13,262 nt of DNA from CAKVLS01 sp045651685 (GCA_045651685.1 JAZRSV010000026.1:1-13262), one strand, 5' to 3'. Numbered from the stretch's first letter, positions 1 through 6,701 are shown. Notes: a model not told the origin generated them from the sequence alone. Translations and numbers: made by a program.

Positions 1-26
1 CTGTAGTAGCTTTGAGAGAAAATTAA
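1..26 (+). CDS. Possible 3' end of an upstream gene (partial)
   Basis: Frame 3 reads VVALREN and stops at TAA (24-26). A strong hairpin terminator begins a few bases later, which is what the end of a + strand gene would look like. Only seven codons are visible, so no function can be given and the frame could be chance. Confidence 0.3.
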
Positions 27-34
27 TAACAAAA

Positions 35-67
35 CAAAAAAGACAAGTATATAACTTGTCTTTTTTT
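35..67 (+). terminator. Intrinsic terminator, probably bidirectional
   Basis: The arms AGACAAGT (41-48) and ACTTGTCT (54-61) pair perfectly around a short AT loop. The stem is flanked by an A run (35-40) and a T run (61-67), which lengthens it and gives a U tract on either strand. It closes the gene that ends at the left edge of the window. Confidence 0.8.
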
Positions 68-149
68 ATGTTTAATTAACAACAATAACTTATAAACTTT
101 TTATCTAAAAATGTTAATAACAATTTATTAAACATCACAAACAACTGCT

Positions 150-177
150 TTGACTAAAACAATTCTTGTGATATACT
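150..177 (+). promoter_or_regulatory. Sigma-A type promoter for the SGNH esterase gene
   Basis: The -35 box is TTGACT (150-155) and the -10 box is TATACT (172-177), with a 16-nt spacer. TGA lies directly before the -10 box (169-171), which makes an extended -10. The predicted start is near 184, leaving a leader of about 24 nt with AGAGGA (198-203) before the ATG at 208. Confidence 0.7.
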
Positions 178-207
178 ACAGGTATAATAAATATAAAAGA
201 GGACAAT

Positions 208-855
208 ATGGAAAAGATAAGAATTTTATGCTTTGGCGATAGCAACACTTGGGGACAAGTTAGTGATATTGGTGGAGATCGCTACAACGAAGATCAAAGA
301 TATCCTAACATCTTACAAAAAAAATTGGGTGATGACTTTAAGGTTATTGACGAGGGACAATGCGCCCGCACACTTATGGCTTCAGATGTTAAACCACCTA
401 AAGGTGACAGATGTGGATTGACTTTTTTTGCACCACTTATTTGCAGTCATGATCCACTTGATTATGTTGTCATTATGCTTGGCTCAAACGATATGAAAGT
501 TGCTTTTAATCTTAAGGTAAAAGATGTGGCAGAAGTGCTAGAAGAAAAATATATTAATTTCTTAAACAACACTCTTGCACCACACTTGCACAAACATCCA
601 AAAATAATTATTGTTGCCCCACCACTTATTTATAGCGAGAGATGGATTGGCGAAAATATTTTTGAGGGCGCTAACGAAAAGTCTTATGCCTTTAACGAAA
701 CATATAGACAAGTTGCTCAAAGAACAGGTTGTTTGTTTGTAGACAATACCGATGTACTACCTGGCAAAGATGGATTACATTTAGCAGTAGAATCTCACGC
801 AATACTTGCAGACAAAATTTATAAAGTTATACTAAATGATTTTGATAAAAAATAA
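208..855 (+). CDS. SGNH/GDSL-family esterase or acyl hydrolase
   Basis: This is a 215-residue cytoplasmic hydrolase with no signal peptide. The SGNH blocks are all present: GDSN at 10-13 with nucleophile Ser12, a block II glycine at Gly50 (EGQCARTL), GSND at 92-95 carrying the oxyanion Asn94, and DGLH at 188-191 supplying Asp188 and His191 of the triad. The W15-G16 after GDSN and the block II context resemble the arylesterase/acyltransferase branch (the Mycobacterium smegmatis AcT type) more than secreted lipases. The substrate is unknown; a small acyl ester or a deacetylation is plausible. It has its own promoter at 150-177. Its stop codon lies at the foot of a terminator stem, so it may be largely monocistronic, with the acetyltransferase reached by read-through. 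Confidence 0.88.
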   Translation: MEKIRILCFGDSNTWGQVSDIGGDRYNEDQRYPNILQKKLGDDFKVIDEGQCARTLMASDVKPPKGDRCGLTFFAPLICSHDPLDYVVIMLGSNDMKVAFNLKVKDVAEVLEEKYINFLNNTLAPHLHKHPKIIIVAPPLIYSERWIGENIFEGANEKSYAFNETYRQVAQRTGCLFVDNTDVLPGKDGLHLAVESHAILADKIYKVILNDFDKK

Positions 856-878
856 GTCTACAATAGTAGACTTTTTTT
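854..878 (+). terminator. Intrinsic terminator between esterase and acetyltransferase
   Basis: AAGTCTA (854-860) pairs with TAGACTT (867-873) around a 6-nt loop, followed by T's to 878. The 5' arm overlaps the esterase stop codon (853-855). The next gene starts at 897 and I see no clear promoter between, so this looks like a partial terminator that lowers downstream expression. Confidence 0.75.
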
Positions 879-896
879 AATAAAAGGATAACAACA

Positions 897-1442
897 ATGT
901 ACGCAAAACAATTAGAAACAAAAGATTTGATTTTAGGTAAAATACAATTAGAAGATGCCGAAGCTCTATGGCGCAATTATTGGAGCAGACCCGAACCTAC
1001 ACAATATATGTTGTGGAAAAAAGTTGAAACTCTACAAGAGGCAATCGAAAGAACAGAGCGTGGTATAGAATTTCAAAAAGACCACCTAGCCTTTTGTGTT
1101 TATACCAAAGAAGGACACAACCCTATTGGCCTTGCCGCAATGAAAGAAATAGAACCAAATATATGGGACGACTGTGGTATAGGTATCGGACCAAACTTTG
1201 TCGGTCGTGGGTATGGCAAACAAATTTTGCAAGCTCTGGTAGACGAGTGCTTTAGACTAGGTGCAACAAAAATATATTGTTCTTGCTTTGTAGAAAATAT
1301 TGCATCTAAAAAAATGCAACTTGCTTGTGGTTTTGAGTTTTCACATCAAGAAGAAAAGATAAGAGAACATGACCAACTAAAATATACAGTTGATGTACAT
1401 GTACTAACCAAAGAAAAATATTTGATGTTAAAAAATATATAA
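897..1442 (+). CDS. GNAT-family N-acetyltransferase (RimJ/RimL-like)
   Basis: This 181-residue protein transfers an acetyl group from acetyl-CoA to an amine, either a protein N-terminus or a small molecule. The fold is recognisable from the N-terminal beta strand LETKDLILGKI, the acetyl-CoA pyrophosphate loop GRGYGK (103-108) in motif A with the helix after it, and the motif B stretch ENIASKKMQLACGFEF (133-148), where an asparagine and the closing CGFE are typical. The full length matches single-domain GNAT enzymes. AAAGGA (883-888) sits 8 nt before the ATG. The acceptor cannot be told from sequence. Transcription probably comes from the esterase promoter through the terminator at 854-878. 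Its own end is only the shared terminator at 1688-1717. Confidence 0.85.
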   Translation: MYAKQLETKDLILGKIQLEDAEALWRNYWSRPEPTQYMLWKKVETLQEAIERTERGIEFQKDHLAFCVYTKEGHNPIGLAAMKEIEPNIWDDCGIGIGPNFVGRGYGKQILQALVDECFRLGATKIYCSCFVENIASKKMQLACGFEFSHQEEKIREHDQLKYTVDVHVLTKEKYLMLKNI

Positions 1443-1445
1443 AAA

Positions 1446-1610
1446 CAGACCACACGGTCGGATAATTACAACTTACAATATTTTTTTGATTGCAAAAAAT
1501 TTTTTATTAGTTATTTTATAAAACATGCGCCGACCATACAGTCGACACAGTAAAATATATAAAAACCAATAAGTCGCCCGCTATTTAGGGCTGTCCGACC
1601 AAAGAGTTGG
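1446..1610. repeat. Three related 16-bp inverted repeats in a gene-free stretch
   Basis: Three copies of a pattern close to CCGACCAHAVRGTYGG occur at 1446-1461 (CAGACCACACGGTCGG), 1530-1545 (CCGACCATACAGTCGA) and 1595-1610 (CCGACCAAAGAGTTGG). Each folds on itself, for example GACC/GGTC and CGAC/GTCG. They are much richer in G and C than the surrounding AT tracts. Just before the third copy, GCCC (1576-1579) can pair with GGGC (1588-1591), and the flanking GTCG (1573-1576) with CGAC (1596-1599) as an alternative. Copies start 84 and 65 bases apart. I found no further copy in the window. They could be small palindromic intergenic elements or parts of a structured RNA; the rest of 1611-1687 is plain AT-rich DNA. 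Confidence 0.55.
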
Positions 1611-1687
1611 GCTGGGTTAGATTGATTATTTTGCAAAAATTTAATAAAAAAGTTTTTTATATTTTTATAATAATTTTTTATAAAATA

Positions 1688-1717
1688 AAAAACAGCACAA
1701 TTTTTTGTGCTGTTTTT
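1688..1717 (-). terminator. Bidirectional terminator between convergent genes
   Basis: AAAAACAGCACAA (1688-1700) pairs with TTGTGCTGTTTTT (1705-1717): 13 bp around a TTTT loop, with an A run on the left and a T run on the right. It begins two bases after the E2-like gene on the - strand. It can also stop + strand transcripts from the acetyltransferase. Confidence 0.88.
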
Positions 1718-1718
1718 A

Positions 1719-2567
1719 TTATTTATTAATAATGTCTTCTTGTGTAAATGGCTTTTGTAAAAGTGCAGGATTGGTTAACAATTCGTTCCAAACTTTTAGG
1801 CTGCGTACAAAGTAAAAACCATCGCAAGGTCTCTCGTCCATTGTTATGCCAAGATTCATAACTTTACCTATAGCAAGTTTGCCATCTTCTACTACAGGGG
1901 CATCTTTTTCTTTGCCCATAGATACAAACAAAGTTGTTGTACCAAAGTTGTATAGATGATGATATATAGAATCGTTTTTGATTGACTTAAGATTGGTTAG
2001 ATATGCGCTTGTATGAAAAGGACTAGCTGCAATAAGTTTTTTTGGTAGCATGCCACGATTATCCATAAAACGAATAAGGCCCATCGCCCATCTAAATAAG
2101 AAGTTTGGAAGTCTTGTAAATGACTTGCCTTCTTTCTCGGTTTTTGTTTCTTCTTTGAATGCTTTTTGAATTTCTGCGTTAAACTTTTCTTTTACTTGAT
2201 CTATTGTTTCACTGCCATCAAAGCCAACTTTTATAACTGTATCGTTAGCATCATCTTTTAATGATTTTTTTACAGTCATACTAATAAATATGCCTTTGCG
2301 TTGAAAGATTTTACCTCTCACTACAAATCTATTTAGATATGGTCTTACTGCAAGCAATCTTACTATACTTGCAACTACAATATCCATATAGCTATAATTT
2401 TTGCCAAGAGCTCTTTGCTCTGCAATAAACTTATCCATACCTTCACATCTTAATGGATGTGTTGCAAAGTTCATTGCATCATTTCTTGCTGACATAAAGT
2501 GTGGGCCAGCTTTTTCTACAATACCAAGGCCTTTTACTGGAGTGCCATCGCTTCTTCTTCCAAACAT
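1719..2567 (-). CDS. Stand-alone 2-oxoacid dehydrogenase E2-type acyltransferase domain protein
   Basis: This 282-residue protein resembles the C-terminal catalytic domain of 2-oxoacid dehydrogenase E2 subunits (chloramphenicol acetyltransferase fold), with no lipoyl or E1/E3-binding domain. The best landmark is the C-terminal stretch from ITMDERPCDG (241-250) through FYFVRSLKVW to NELLTNPALL (261-270), which lines up with the E2 pattern ending DHRxxDG, a helix, then a short leucine-rich helix. At the catalytic histidine this protein has Glu245, while Asp249 and Gly250 are kept. It is therefore either not a normal acyltransferase or uses another mechanism. It lies 9 bp after the sugar isomerase gene; its AAGGA lies in the last codons and stop region of that gene (2580-2584), implying co-transcription. 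Family assignment is fairly sure; substrate and function are unknown. Confidence 0.72.
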   Translation of the reverse strand: MFGRRSDGTPVKGLGIVEKAGPHFMSARNDAMNFATHPLRCEGMDKFIAEQRALGKNYSYMDIVVASIVRLLAVRPYLNRFVVRGKIFQRKGIFISMTVKKSLKDDANDTVIKVGFDGSETIDQVKEKFNAEIQKAFKEETKTEKEGKSFTRLPNFLFRWAMGLIRFMDNRGMLPKKLIAASPFHTSAYLTNLKSIKNDSIYHHLYNFGTTTLFVSMGKEKDAPVVEDGKLAIGKVMNLGITMDERPCDGFYFVRSLKVWNELLTNPALLQKPFTQEDIINK

Positions 2568-2576
2568 ATATTTTTA

Positions 2577-3380
2577 TTATCCTTTTTTATTTAACAATTT
2601 TTGTCTTTCTTTATTAATCATATCTTCTAGCTTGCAAGCATTTTTATAACACATTGTCAAAGCTAATTCTTCTGTCATGCGATTGTTATGATTGTGCATT
2701 AACAATTCGTAATCTAAAGACACTTCTTTGCAGTGAGCTAATTTTTTTGCAAGTACTTTCCAATCGATTGTACCAAACTGGTCAAGAGTATATTGACCAT
2801 TGCAACCATCATTGTCATGCAGATGTACTGCAACAAGTCTATTACCATACTCTGCAAGATAATCTTTGGCAGGGTCATATGCATGGTTGTTGCCTGCATC
2901 ATAACACAAACCTAAATATTTGTCAGAGATGTGGTCAAAAATATAATCTATAACTTTGCTATTTTTTAAGTTTTCTACAGCTAGAGGTATTTTTACTTTT
3001 TGACAAACAGTCAAAATTCTTTTTATTCTTTCGATACCTACTAAAGATGGTTTGCCTATAAAATGCACAACCAAACTCTTAAAGCCATATTTTTTTGCAA
3101 GCTTTAGATCTTTGATAATATTTTTTTCTACCTTATCACCTACTACACCTTCTTCAAAAAAATACTTAAGTTGTGAATCGTCATATGCTGCATGCAAAGA
3201 AGATGTTTTTAACTTTAGTTTTTTTGCAAGTTTTAGTTGTGTTGGTAAAGTACCGTTTTGCCAATCCCATTTTGGATCTGCAGATGTGATAATGCTATCA
3301 AAACCAGCATCTTTGATTTTTTGCAATCTTTCTTTAGGATTAGTCAAATATCCAAAATAAACCGAAATACTTTTATCCAT
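2577..3380 (-). CDS. Sugar phosphate isomerase/epimerase, xylose-isomerase-like TIM barrel
   Basis: This is a 267-residue single-domain TIM barrel of the AP endonuclease 2 / xylose isomerase-like superfamily. The usual divalent metal ligands are visible: Glu136 in LAVENL, Asp161 in CYDAGN with His166, His186/His188 in VHLHDNDG, and Glu225 in LDYE. His63 (SSLH) is the expected additional active-site histidine. Such enzymes isomerise or epimerise sugars or inositols, or act as related lyases, and substrates cannot be assigned from the barrel alone. AGGAGA (3387-3392) lies 6 nt before the ATG. It is the first gene of a two-gene unit with the E2-like gene; the partner does not identify a pathway. 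No signal peptide is present, so it is cytoplasmic. Confidence 0.83.
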   Translation of the reverse strand: MDKSISVYFGYLTNPKERLQKIKDAGFDSIITSADPKWDWQNGTLPTQLKLAKKLKLKTSSLHAAYDDSQLKYFFEEGVVGDKVEKNIIKDLKLAKKYGFKSLVVHFIGKPSLVGIERIKRILTVCQKVKIPLAVENLKNSKVIDYIFDHISDKYLGLCYDAGNNHAYDPAKDYLAEYGNRLVAVHLHDNDGCNGQYTLDQFGTIDWKVLAKKLAHCKEVSLDYELLMHNHNNRMTEELALTMCYKNACKLEDMINKERQKLLNKKG

Positions 3381-3431
3381 ATTAAATCTCCTAGTTGTAG
3401 TTTAACAAATTTTTTTATTTTAGTAAACAAT

Positions 3432-3459
3432 TTTATATTAAGTGTGTTTTTAATAACAA
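3432..3459 (-). promoter_or_regulatory. Candidate promoter for the isomerase/E2-like unit
   Basis: Read on the - strand, TTGTTA (3459-3454) and TATAAA (3437-3432) are 16 nt apart. They lie between the terminator of the previous gene and the isomerase RBS. The region is very AT-rich, so other pairs are possible. Confidence 0.35.
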
Positions 3460-3490
3460 AAAAAAGAACCATATTTTTTTGGTTCTTTTT
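3457..3490 (-). terminator. Intrinsic terminator after the P-loop kinase gene
   Basis: AAAAAGAACC (3461-3470) and GGTTCTTTTT (3481-3490) form a 10-bp stem with a 10-nt AT loop. On the - strand the stem is followed by T's that continue to about 3458. It separates the kinase unit from the isomerase unit. Confidence 0.82.
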
Positions 3491-3503
3491 TAATATTGTT
3501 AGA

Positions 3504-4058
3504 TTATTTTTTTGAATAGTTTTTTTCAAACATTTCTACTTGTTTAACAAAATCTTCTTCGTTGTCGTTGTTTGTAATATAATAATCGGCAATACCTATT
3601 GGGCCACCTTTTTCGATGTTTTCTATCTCTGCCCAGTCTCTAGAAGTAGAATCTTCTAAACTAAAAGGTCTTATAGGTCTTGTTAACAATCTTTCTCTAC
3701 GAAGACTAGCGTTAGTCACTATACATAGCACTTCAAAGTTGTCTCCATATTGTTCTTTTAGATATTTGTACTCTGACCAAGAATACATACTTTCTACCAA
3801 TACATTGCCTTTAGCAAGTAAGGTATCAATTTTTTCTTTGTTTAGTTTTGCATAAATAGCTTTGTCACCACTTGCTCTAAACTCTTCTCTAATTTTCCTT
3901 TCGTTAGCTTCGTTAACAGGCATATTTCTGCGAGCCATTTCTTCAAATGTAATTGCGCCAAAATAAACCTTATGCCAACCTGCCTTTACAAAAACTTCGG
4001 TTGCGACAGACTTTCCACTGCCACACATACCAACAACTGCTAAAATTTTGTTTTTCAT
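3504..4058 (-). CDS. P-loop nucleotide kinase-like ATPase (UPF0200/dephospho-CoA kinase-like)
   Basis: This is a small P-loop kinase of 184 residues from the start I prefer. The Walker A loop is GMCGSGKS near the N-terminus, followed by a helix and then FGAITFEEMARR, which resembles the substrate region of adenylate-kinase and dephospho-CoA-kinase-like proteins. A central EEFRASGDKAIYAKL segment recalls the UPF0200 family known best from archaea. SRDWAEIENI and a C-terminal ADYYITNN segment fit the end of this fold. Two in-frame ATGs exist, at 4064 and 4058. The AGGA ribosome binding site (4067-4070) is only 2 nt from the first but 8 nt from the second, so 4058 is the likely start. It follows the zinc-ribbon gene by about 28 bp and ends the operon. 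Substrate unknown. Confidence 0.72.
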   Translation of the reverse strand: MKNKILAVVGMCGSGKSVATEVFVKAGWHKVYFGAITFEEMARRNMPVNEANERKIREEFRASGDKAIYAKLNKEKIDTLLAKGNVLVESMYSWSEYKYLKEQYGDNFEVLCIVTNASLRRERLLTRPIRPFSLEDSTSRDWAEIENIEKGGPIGIADYYITNNDNEEDFVKQVEMFEKNYSKK

Positions 4059-4086
4059 AATCATATTCCTTTTTTATTAATTATTA

Positions 4087-5118
4087 TTATAAAAACATTG
4101 CTAGTGCTACTATGCCACCAATTGCTGCAGCGATACCCAACACCATTGCAAAAATTTTCCAACCAGATTTTGGAGTTTTGCCTTTGATTGCTCCGGTTTT
4201 GCCATTTACAAAAAAGTTATATTTCTTTTTCTTATAATTAAACTCACAAGACCATATTGGCAATAAAGAATAGTTCCATCTCATATCTGCAAAATCAGTA
4301 TTGCATATAAAACTATCATATCTATCATAACCTAGTTGTCTTTTGATAGTATTGGCAATTTCGTTTTGAGCTTGGCCCTTTTCTACATCCCAAGATTGAT
4401 GCAAGCCCTTGTTATAGTTTAGTGTGTTATAACCCAAGACATATTTGCTATCATATTTTACAAATTTTTGACGGGCATAATCTTCAAATTGCTCGATATT
4501 GTTTTTTTGTATCATATCGTTGGCAGGTTCTAATCTATTGACATAGTTATTGTTAAAATCACCATTAAATCTATGTCTTGACTCTGTAGTATATGAGTTG
4601 CCGTTAGAATCTCTATGTCTATGCACTCTTACACCCACACCATGATAATGGCTATAAGTGTTATAGTCAAACATCCAACAAGGATAATATATACCTTGCA
4701 TTTTTTGTATTGAAGATTTTTTCTTAAGGTCATTTGGAGCAAATTTTTTCTTTTTAATCCAAGATTTGTATATACCTATAGCTCTTTCTTTAGAAACACC
4801 AAAAGGTATTATTGCATCAGGTATAGCAATCATCGCATTGTCAACAGTATTTATTGCTGTTGTGCCACAGAATGGACATTTAGAATCTATAATTTGGTCT
4901 GCTTGAATAGGTGCACCACAGTTAAGACATCTAAACTCTGCACCAGATGCAGGTTGAGATGATTTTGGTGCAGATGTTGCTGTTAAAAGTTGTTTTGGTG
5001 CGGCAGGCACTTCTTCGATAGGCACTTGGCTTGCACAGTTTTCACACAACAATACACCCTTGTCTGCATCAAAGCGATAGTTGCCACCACAGTTGTCACA
5101 TTTTGCAATATTGTTCAT
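4087..5118 (-). CDS. Double zinc-ribbon, tail-anchored membrane protein (YdjG-like)
   Basis: This 343-residue protein has two N-terminal four-cysteine zinc ribbons: Cys7/Cys10 with Cys25/Cys28, and Cys64/Cys67 with Cys81/Cys84. A Pro/Ala/Ser-rich linker lies between them. A long soluble region follows, rich in Tyr, Asn and His around 150-200, with the stretch LLPIWSCEFNYKKKKYNF before the end. The last ~23 residues (321-343) are one hydrophobic helix preceded by lysines, so the bulk should face the cytoplasm. Family members are often mislabelled as helicase- or primosome-related because of the ribbons; there is no helicase motif here. In Bacillus subtilis, YdjG of the pspA-ydjGHI membrane-stress operon is a zinc-ribbon membrane protein of about this length beside an SPFH protein, which matches this neighbourhood. 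Orthology is inference. A terminator lies just upstream, and I see no clear promoter after it. Confidence 0.68.
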   Translation of the reverse strand: MNNIAKCDNCGGNYRFDADKGVLLCENCASQVPIEEVPAAPKQLLTATSAPKSSQPASGAEFRCLNCGAPIQADQIIDSKCPFCGTTAINTVDNAMIAIPDAIIPFGVSKERAIGIYKSWIKKKKFAPNDLKKKSSIQKMQGIYYPCWMFDYNTYSHYHGVGVRVHRHRDSNGNSYTTESRHRFNGDFNNNYVNRLEPANDMIQKNNIEQFEDYARQKFVKYDSKYVLGYNTLNYNKGLHQSWDVEKGQAQNEIANTIKRQLGYDRYDSFICNTDFADMRWNYSLLPIWSCEFNYKKKKYNFFVNGKTGAIKGKTPKSGWKIFAMVLGIAAAIGGIVALAMFL

Positions 5119-5137
5119 AATTTTTAAGTCCTTTTAT

Positions 5138-5174
5138 AAAAAAAGTATGTCAAATATTTAGTGACATACTTTTT
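5138..5174 (-). terminator. Intrinsic terminator between SPFH gene and zinc-ribbon gene
   Basis: AAAAAGTATGTCA (5140-5152) pairs with TGACATACTTTTT (5162-5174), 13 bp with a 9-nt loop, with a T run on the - strand. It ends only a few bases before the RBS (AAAGGA) of the next gene. It probably sets a lower level for the downstream genes instead of fully separating them. Confidence 0.85.
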
Positions 5175-5188
5175 GCTTTTATCATTTA

Positions 5189-6217
5189 TTATTTAAGTTT
5201 AGTGCCACATTCGCCACAGAATTTTGCATTAGCTGCGATTTTTGCACCACAGTTAGGACAAGCATCTTTAGCTGCAAATTTGTTTCCGCATTCGCCACAG
5301 AATTTTGCTCTTGCAGAAACTTTTGCACCACAGTTAGGACAGAATTTTTCTGCTTTTGCTTCTGCTGCTGGAGCAGTAGTTGGTTTTAAGCTTTCTTTCA
5401 TCATTTCGCCGATAGCTGCGCCAGTTCCTAGAGAAACACCAAGGTTGCCAACTGATGATTGGTTGTTAGCAGAGTCTCTCATAGCGTTAGCTGCTTGATA
5501 CTTAACAAAAGTATCCATGCTGTCGCCCATAACACCCATAGAAGAACGAGTGTCGATAGCTTTTTCTACAGCTTCTGGGAAAGAAATATTTTCTACAACT
5601 AGGTTGCTTAATGCTAGGCCTAGGTTTGTAAAATGTTGACCAACTTGGTCTGTTGCAACTTTGTTAAACTCAAGTAGGTTGCAAGCAAGGTCAATTGCTG
5701 AAATTTTGCTTTCTGCAATAGTATCAGAAATACCAGCAATGATAATGCTACGCAAATAATCGTTGATATCTTGAGTTGTAAATGAAGAGTTTGTACCAAA
5801 AAGTTCTTTTAAGAATACACTTGCATCGTTAACTCTAAATGCGTATTTACCATAAGCACGAATACGAACCATACCAAACTCTTTGTCTCTCATTGTGATA
5901 GGATTAGCTGTGCCCCATTTTTGGTTAGTAAATTGTTTTGTATTTACATAATAAATTTCTGCTGTAAATGGTTGTTTGAAACCAAATGGTAAAGCAAGCA
6001 ATTTTGATAAGATAGGTAGGTTTGCAACTGCCAAAGTGTGTGTACCAGGTTCTTTTACATCTGCAATTTTACCTTTTACTACAAATACTGCAACTTGGCC
6101 TTCTCTAACAACTAGTTTAGAACCAAAGTTAATTTCTCTGCCTTCCATTGGTACGCGATATACCATAGTGTCTTTGGTATTATCGACCCATTCGATTACT
6201 TTTAATAATAATGCCAT
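5189..6217 (-). CDS. SPFH/band-7 domain protein with two C-terminal zinc ribbons (YdjI-like)
   Basis: This 342-residue protein belongs to the SPFH branch that includes Bacillus YdjI, often named 'virion core protein-like' in databases. Its N-terminus has VYRVPMEGREINFGSKLVVREGQ (19-41), the usual first SPFH strand, then FVVKGKIADVKEPGTHTL and the acidic/hydrophobic strands of the domain to about residue 220. A Ser/Gly-rich linker leads to two almost identical zinc ribbons: Cys293/296 with 307/310, and Cys320/323 with 334/337. It has no clear transmembrane helix, so it probably binds membrane through partners. The flanking small membrane protein and tail-anchored zinc-ribbon protein are candidate anchors. 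RBS AGGGG lies 8-10 nt before the ATG, and the upstream gene ends 21 bp away. A role in membrane-stress scaffolding is inferred from YdjI. Confidence 0.82.
   Translation of the reverse strand: MALLLKVIEWVDNTKDTMVYRVPMEGREINFGSKLVVREGQVAVFVVKGKIADVKEPGTHTLAVANLPILSKLLALPFGFKQPFTAEIYYVNTKQFTNQKWGTANPITMRDKEFGMVRIRAYGKYAFRVNDASVFLKELFGTNSSFTTQDINDYLRSIIIAGISDTIAESKISAIDLACNLLEFNKVATDQVGQHFTNLGLALSNLVVENISFPEAVEKAIDTRSSMGVMGDSMDTFVKYQAANAMRDSANNQSSVGNLGVSLGTGAAIGEMMKESLKPTTAPAAEAKAEKFCPNCGAKVSARAKFCGECGNKFAAKDACPNCGAKIAANAKFCGECGTKLK
5208..5341 (-). repeat. Tandem 81-bp duplication encoding the paired zinc ribbons
   Basis: The words CATTCGCCACAGAATTTTGC (5208 and 5289) and TTTGCACCACAGTTAGGACA (5241 and 5322) recur exactly 81 bases apart, equal to 27 codons. 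The two zinc ribbons therefore arose by a recent in-frame duplication or are kept alike by gene conversion. Confidence 0.85.
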
Positions 6218-6238
6218 TATATTTTCCCCTTATAAAAA

Positions 6239-6646
6239 TTATCTTAAAATGATAGAGTGACTAACAGAAGTAATTTCACTATTGTCAGACAACACAATTT
6301 CTTGATTGTGTGTATATTCTCTAACATAACTACCTACTCTTATATTAAACTTATCTGTACTCTCATCAGTTGTAAGAATAATATATTTGCCAGGTTTTAG
6401 ATCTAAATTTTTGCCTACTTTATAAGTAACGCCTGCTTGTAGCATATAGTCGCCTTTGACAAAGCTAACTTTTGCATCACCTTCTGCATTGACAGTATCT
6501 GTCTCGTATGTATAACGAGCATCTTTTGTCTCTACAAGGTTTTCGCTGCTACGCTTTTTTTGTCTTCTTGTTGCTACTACTAGTGTTATAATTAATGCTA
6601 TTAACAAAACTCCACCAGCTATAGCAAAATACATCCAATCTTTCAT
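6239..6646 (-). CDS. Small one-pass membrane protein with cytoplasmic beta-rich domain
   Basis: I do not recognise a named family for this 135-residue protein. Residues 5-25 form a strongly hydrophobic helix followed by RRQKKR, so by the positive-inside rule the C-terminal part should be cytoplasmic. Residues about 58-135 alternate hydrophobic and polar residues with turns such as KGDYMLQAG, LKPGKYI and LSDNSEI, which suggests a small beta sandwich or barrel. A strong AGGGGAGG ribosome binding site lies 6-7 nt before the ATG, and a good promoter (6673-6701) lies just upstream. The SPFH gene begins 21 bp after its stop, so the two are co-transcribed. It may be the membrane anchor or recruiter of the SPFH protein; that is inferred from position only. 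Confidence 0.75.
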   Translation of the reverse strand: MKDWMYFAIAGGVLLIALIITLVVATRRQKKRSSENLVETKDARYTYETDTVNAEGDAKVSFVKGDYMLQAGVTYKVGKNLDLKPGKYIILTTDESTDKFNIRVGSYVREYTHNQEIVLSDNSEITSVSHSIILR

Positions 6647-6672
6647 AATAAGCCTCCCCTTTTATTAACTAT

Positions 6673-6701
6673 ATATTAACACAAATATTTTTAATTTACA
6701 A
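6673..6701 (-). promoter_or_regulatory. Promoter for the small membrane protein/SPFH operon
   Basis: On the - strand, TTGTAA (6701-6696) and TAATAT (6678-6673) are separated by 17 nt, with TGT immediately before the -10 box (an extended -10). The predicted start is near 6666, giving a leader of about 20 nt. The -35 box overlaps the last codons of the 50-residue ORF. Confidence 0.6.

Noticed and set aside
1446..1610. CRISPR array
   Set aside because: Only three degenerate 16-bp copies with unequal spacing and no cas genes.
2401..3515. Several + strand open frames here
   Set aside because: They lie opposite the E2-like and isomerase genes, lack ribosome binding sites and have no recognisable motifs.
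5208..5341. Non-coding tandem repeat
   Set aside because: The 81-base period is in frame and encodes two zinc ribbons, so it is coding.
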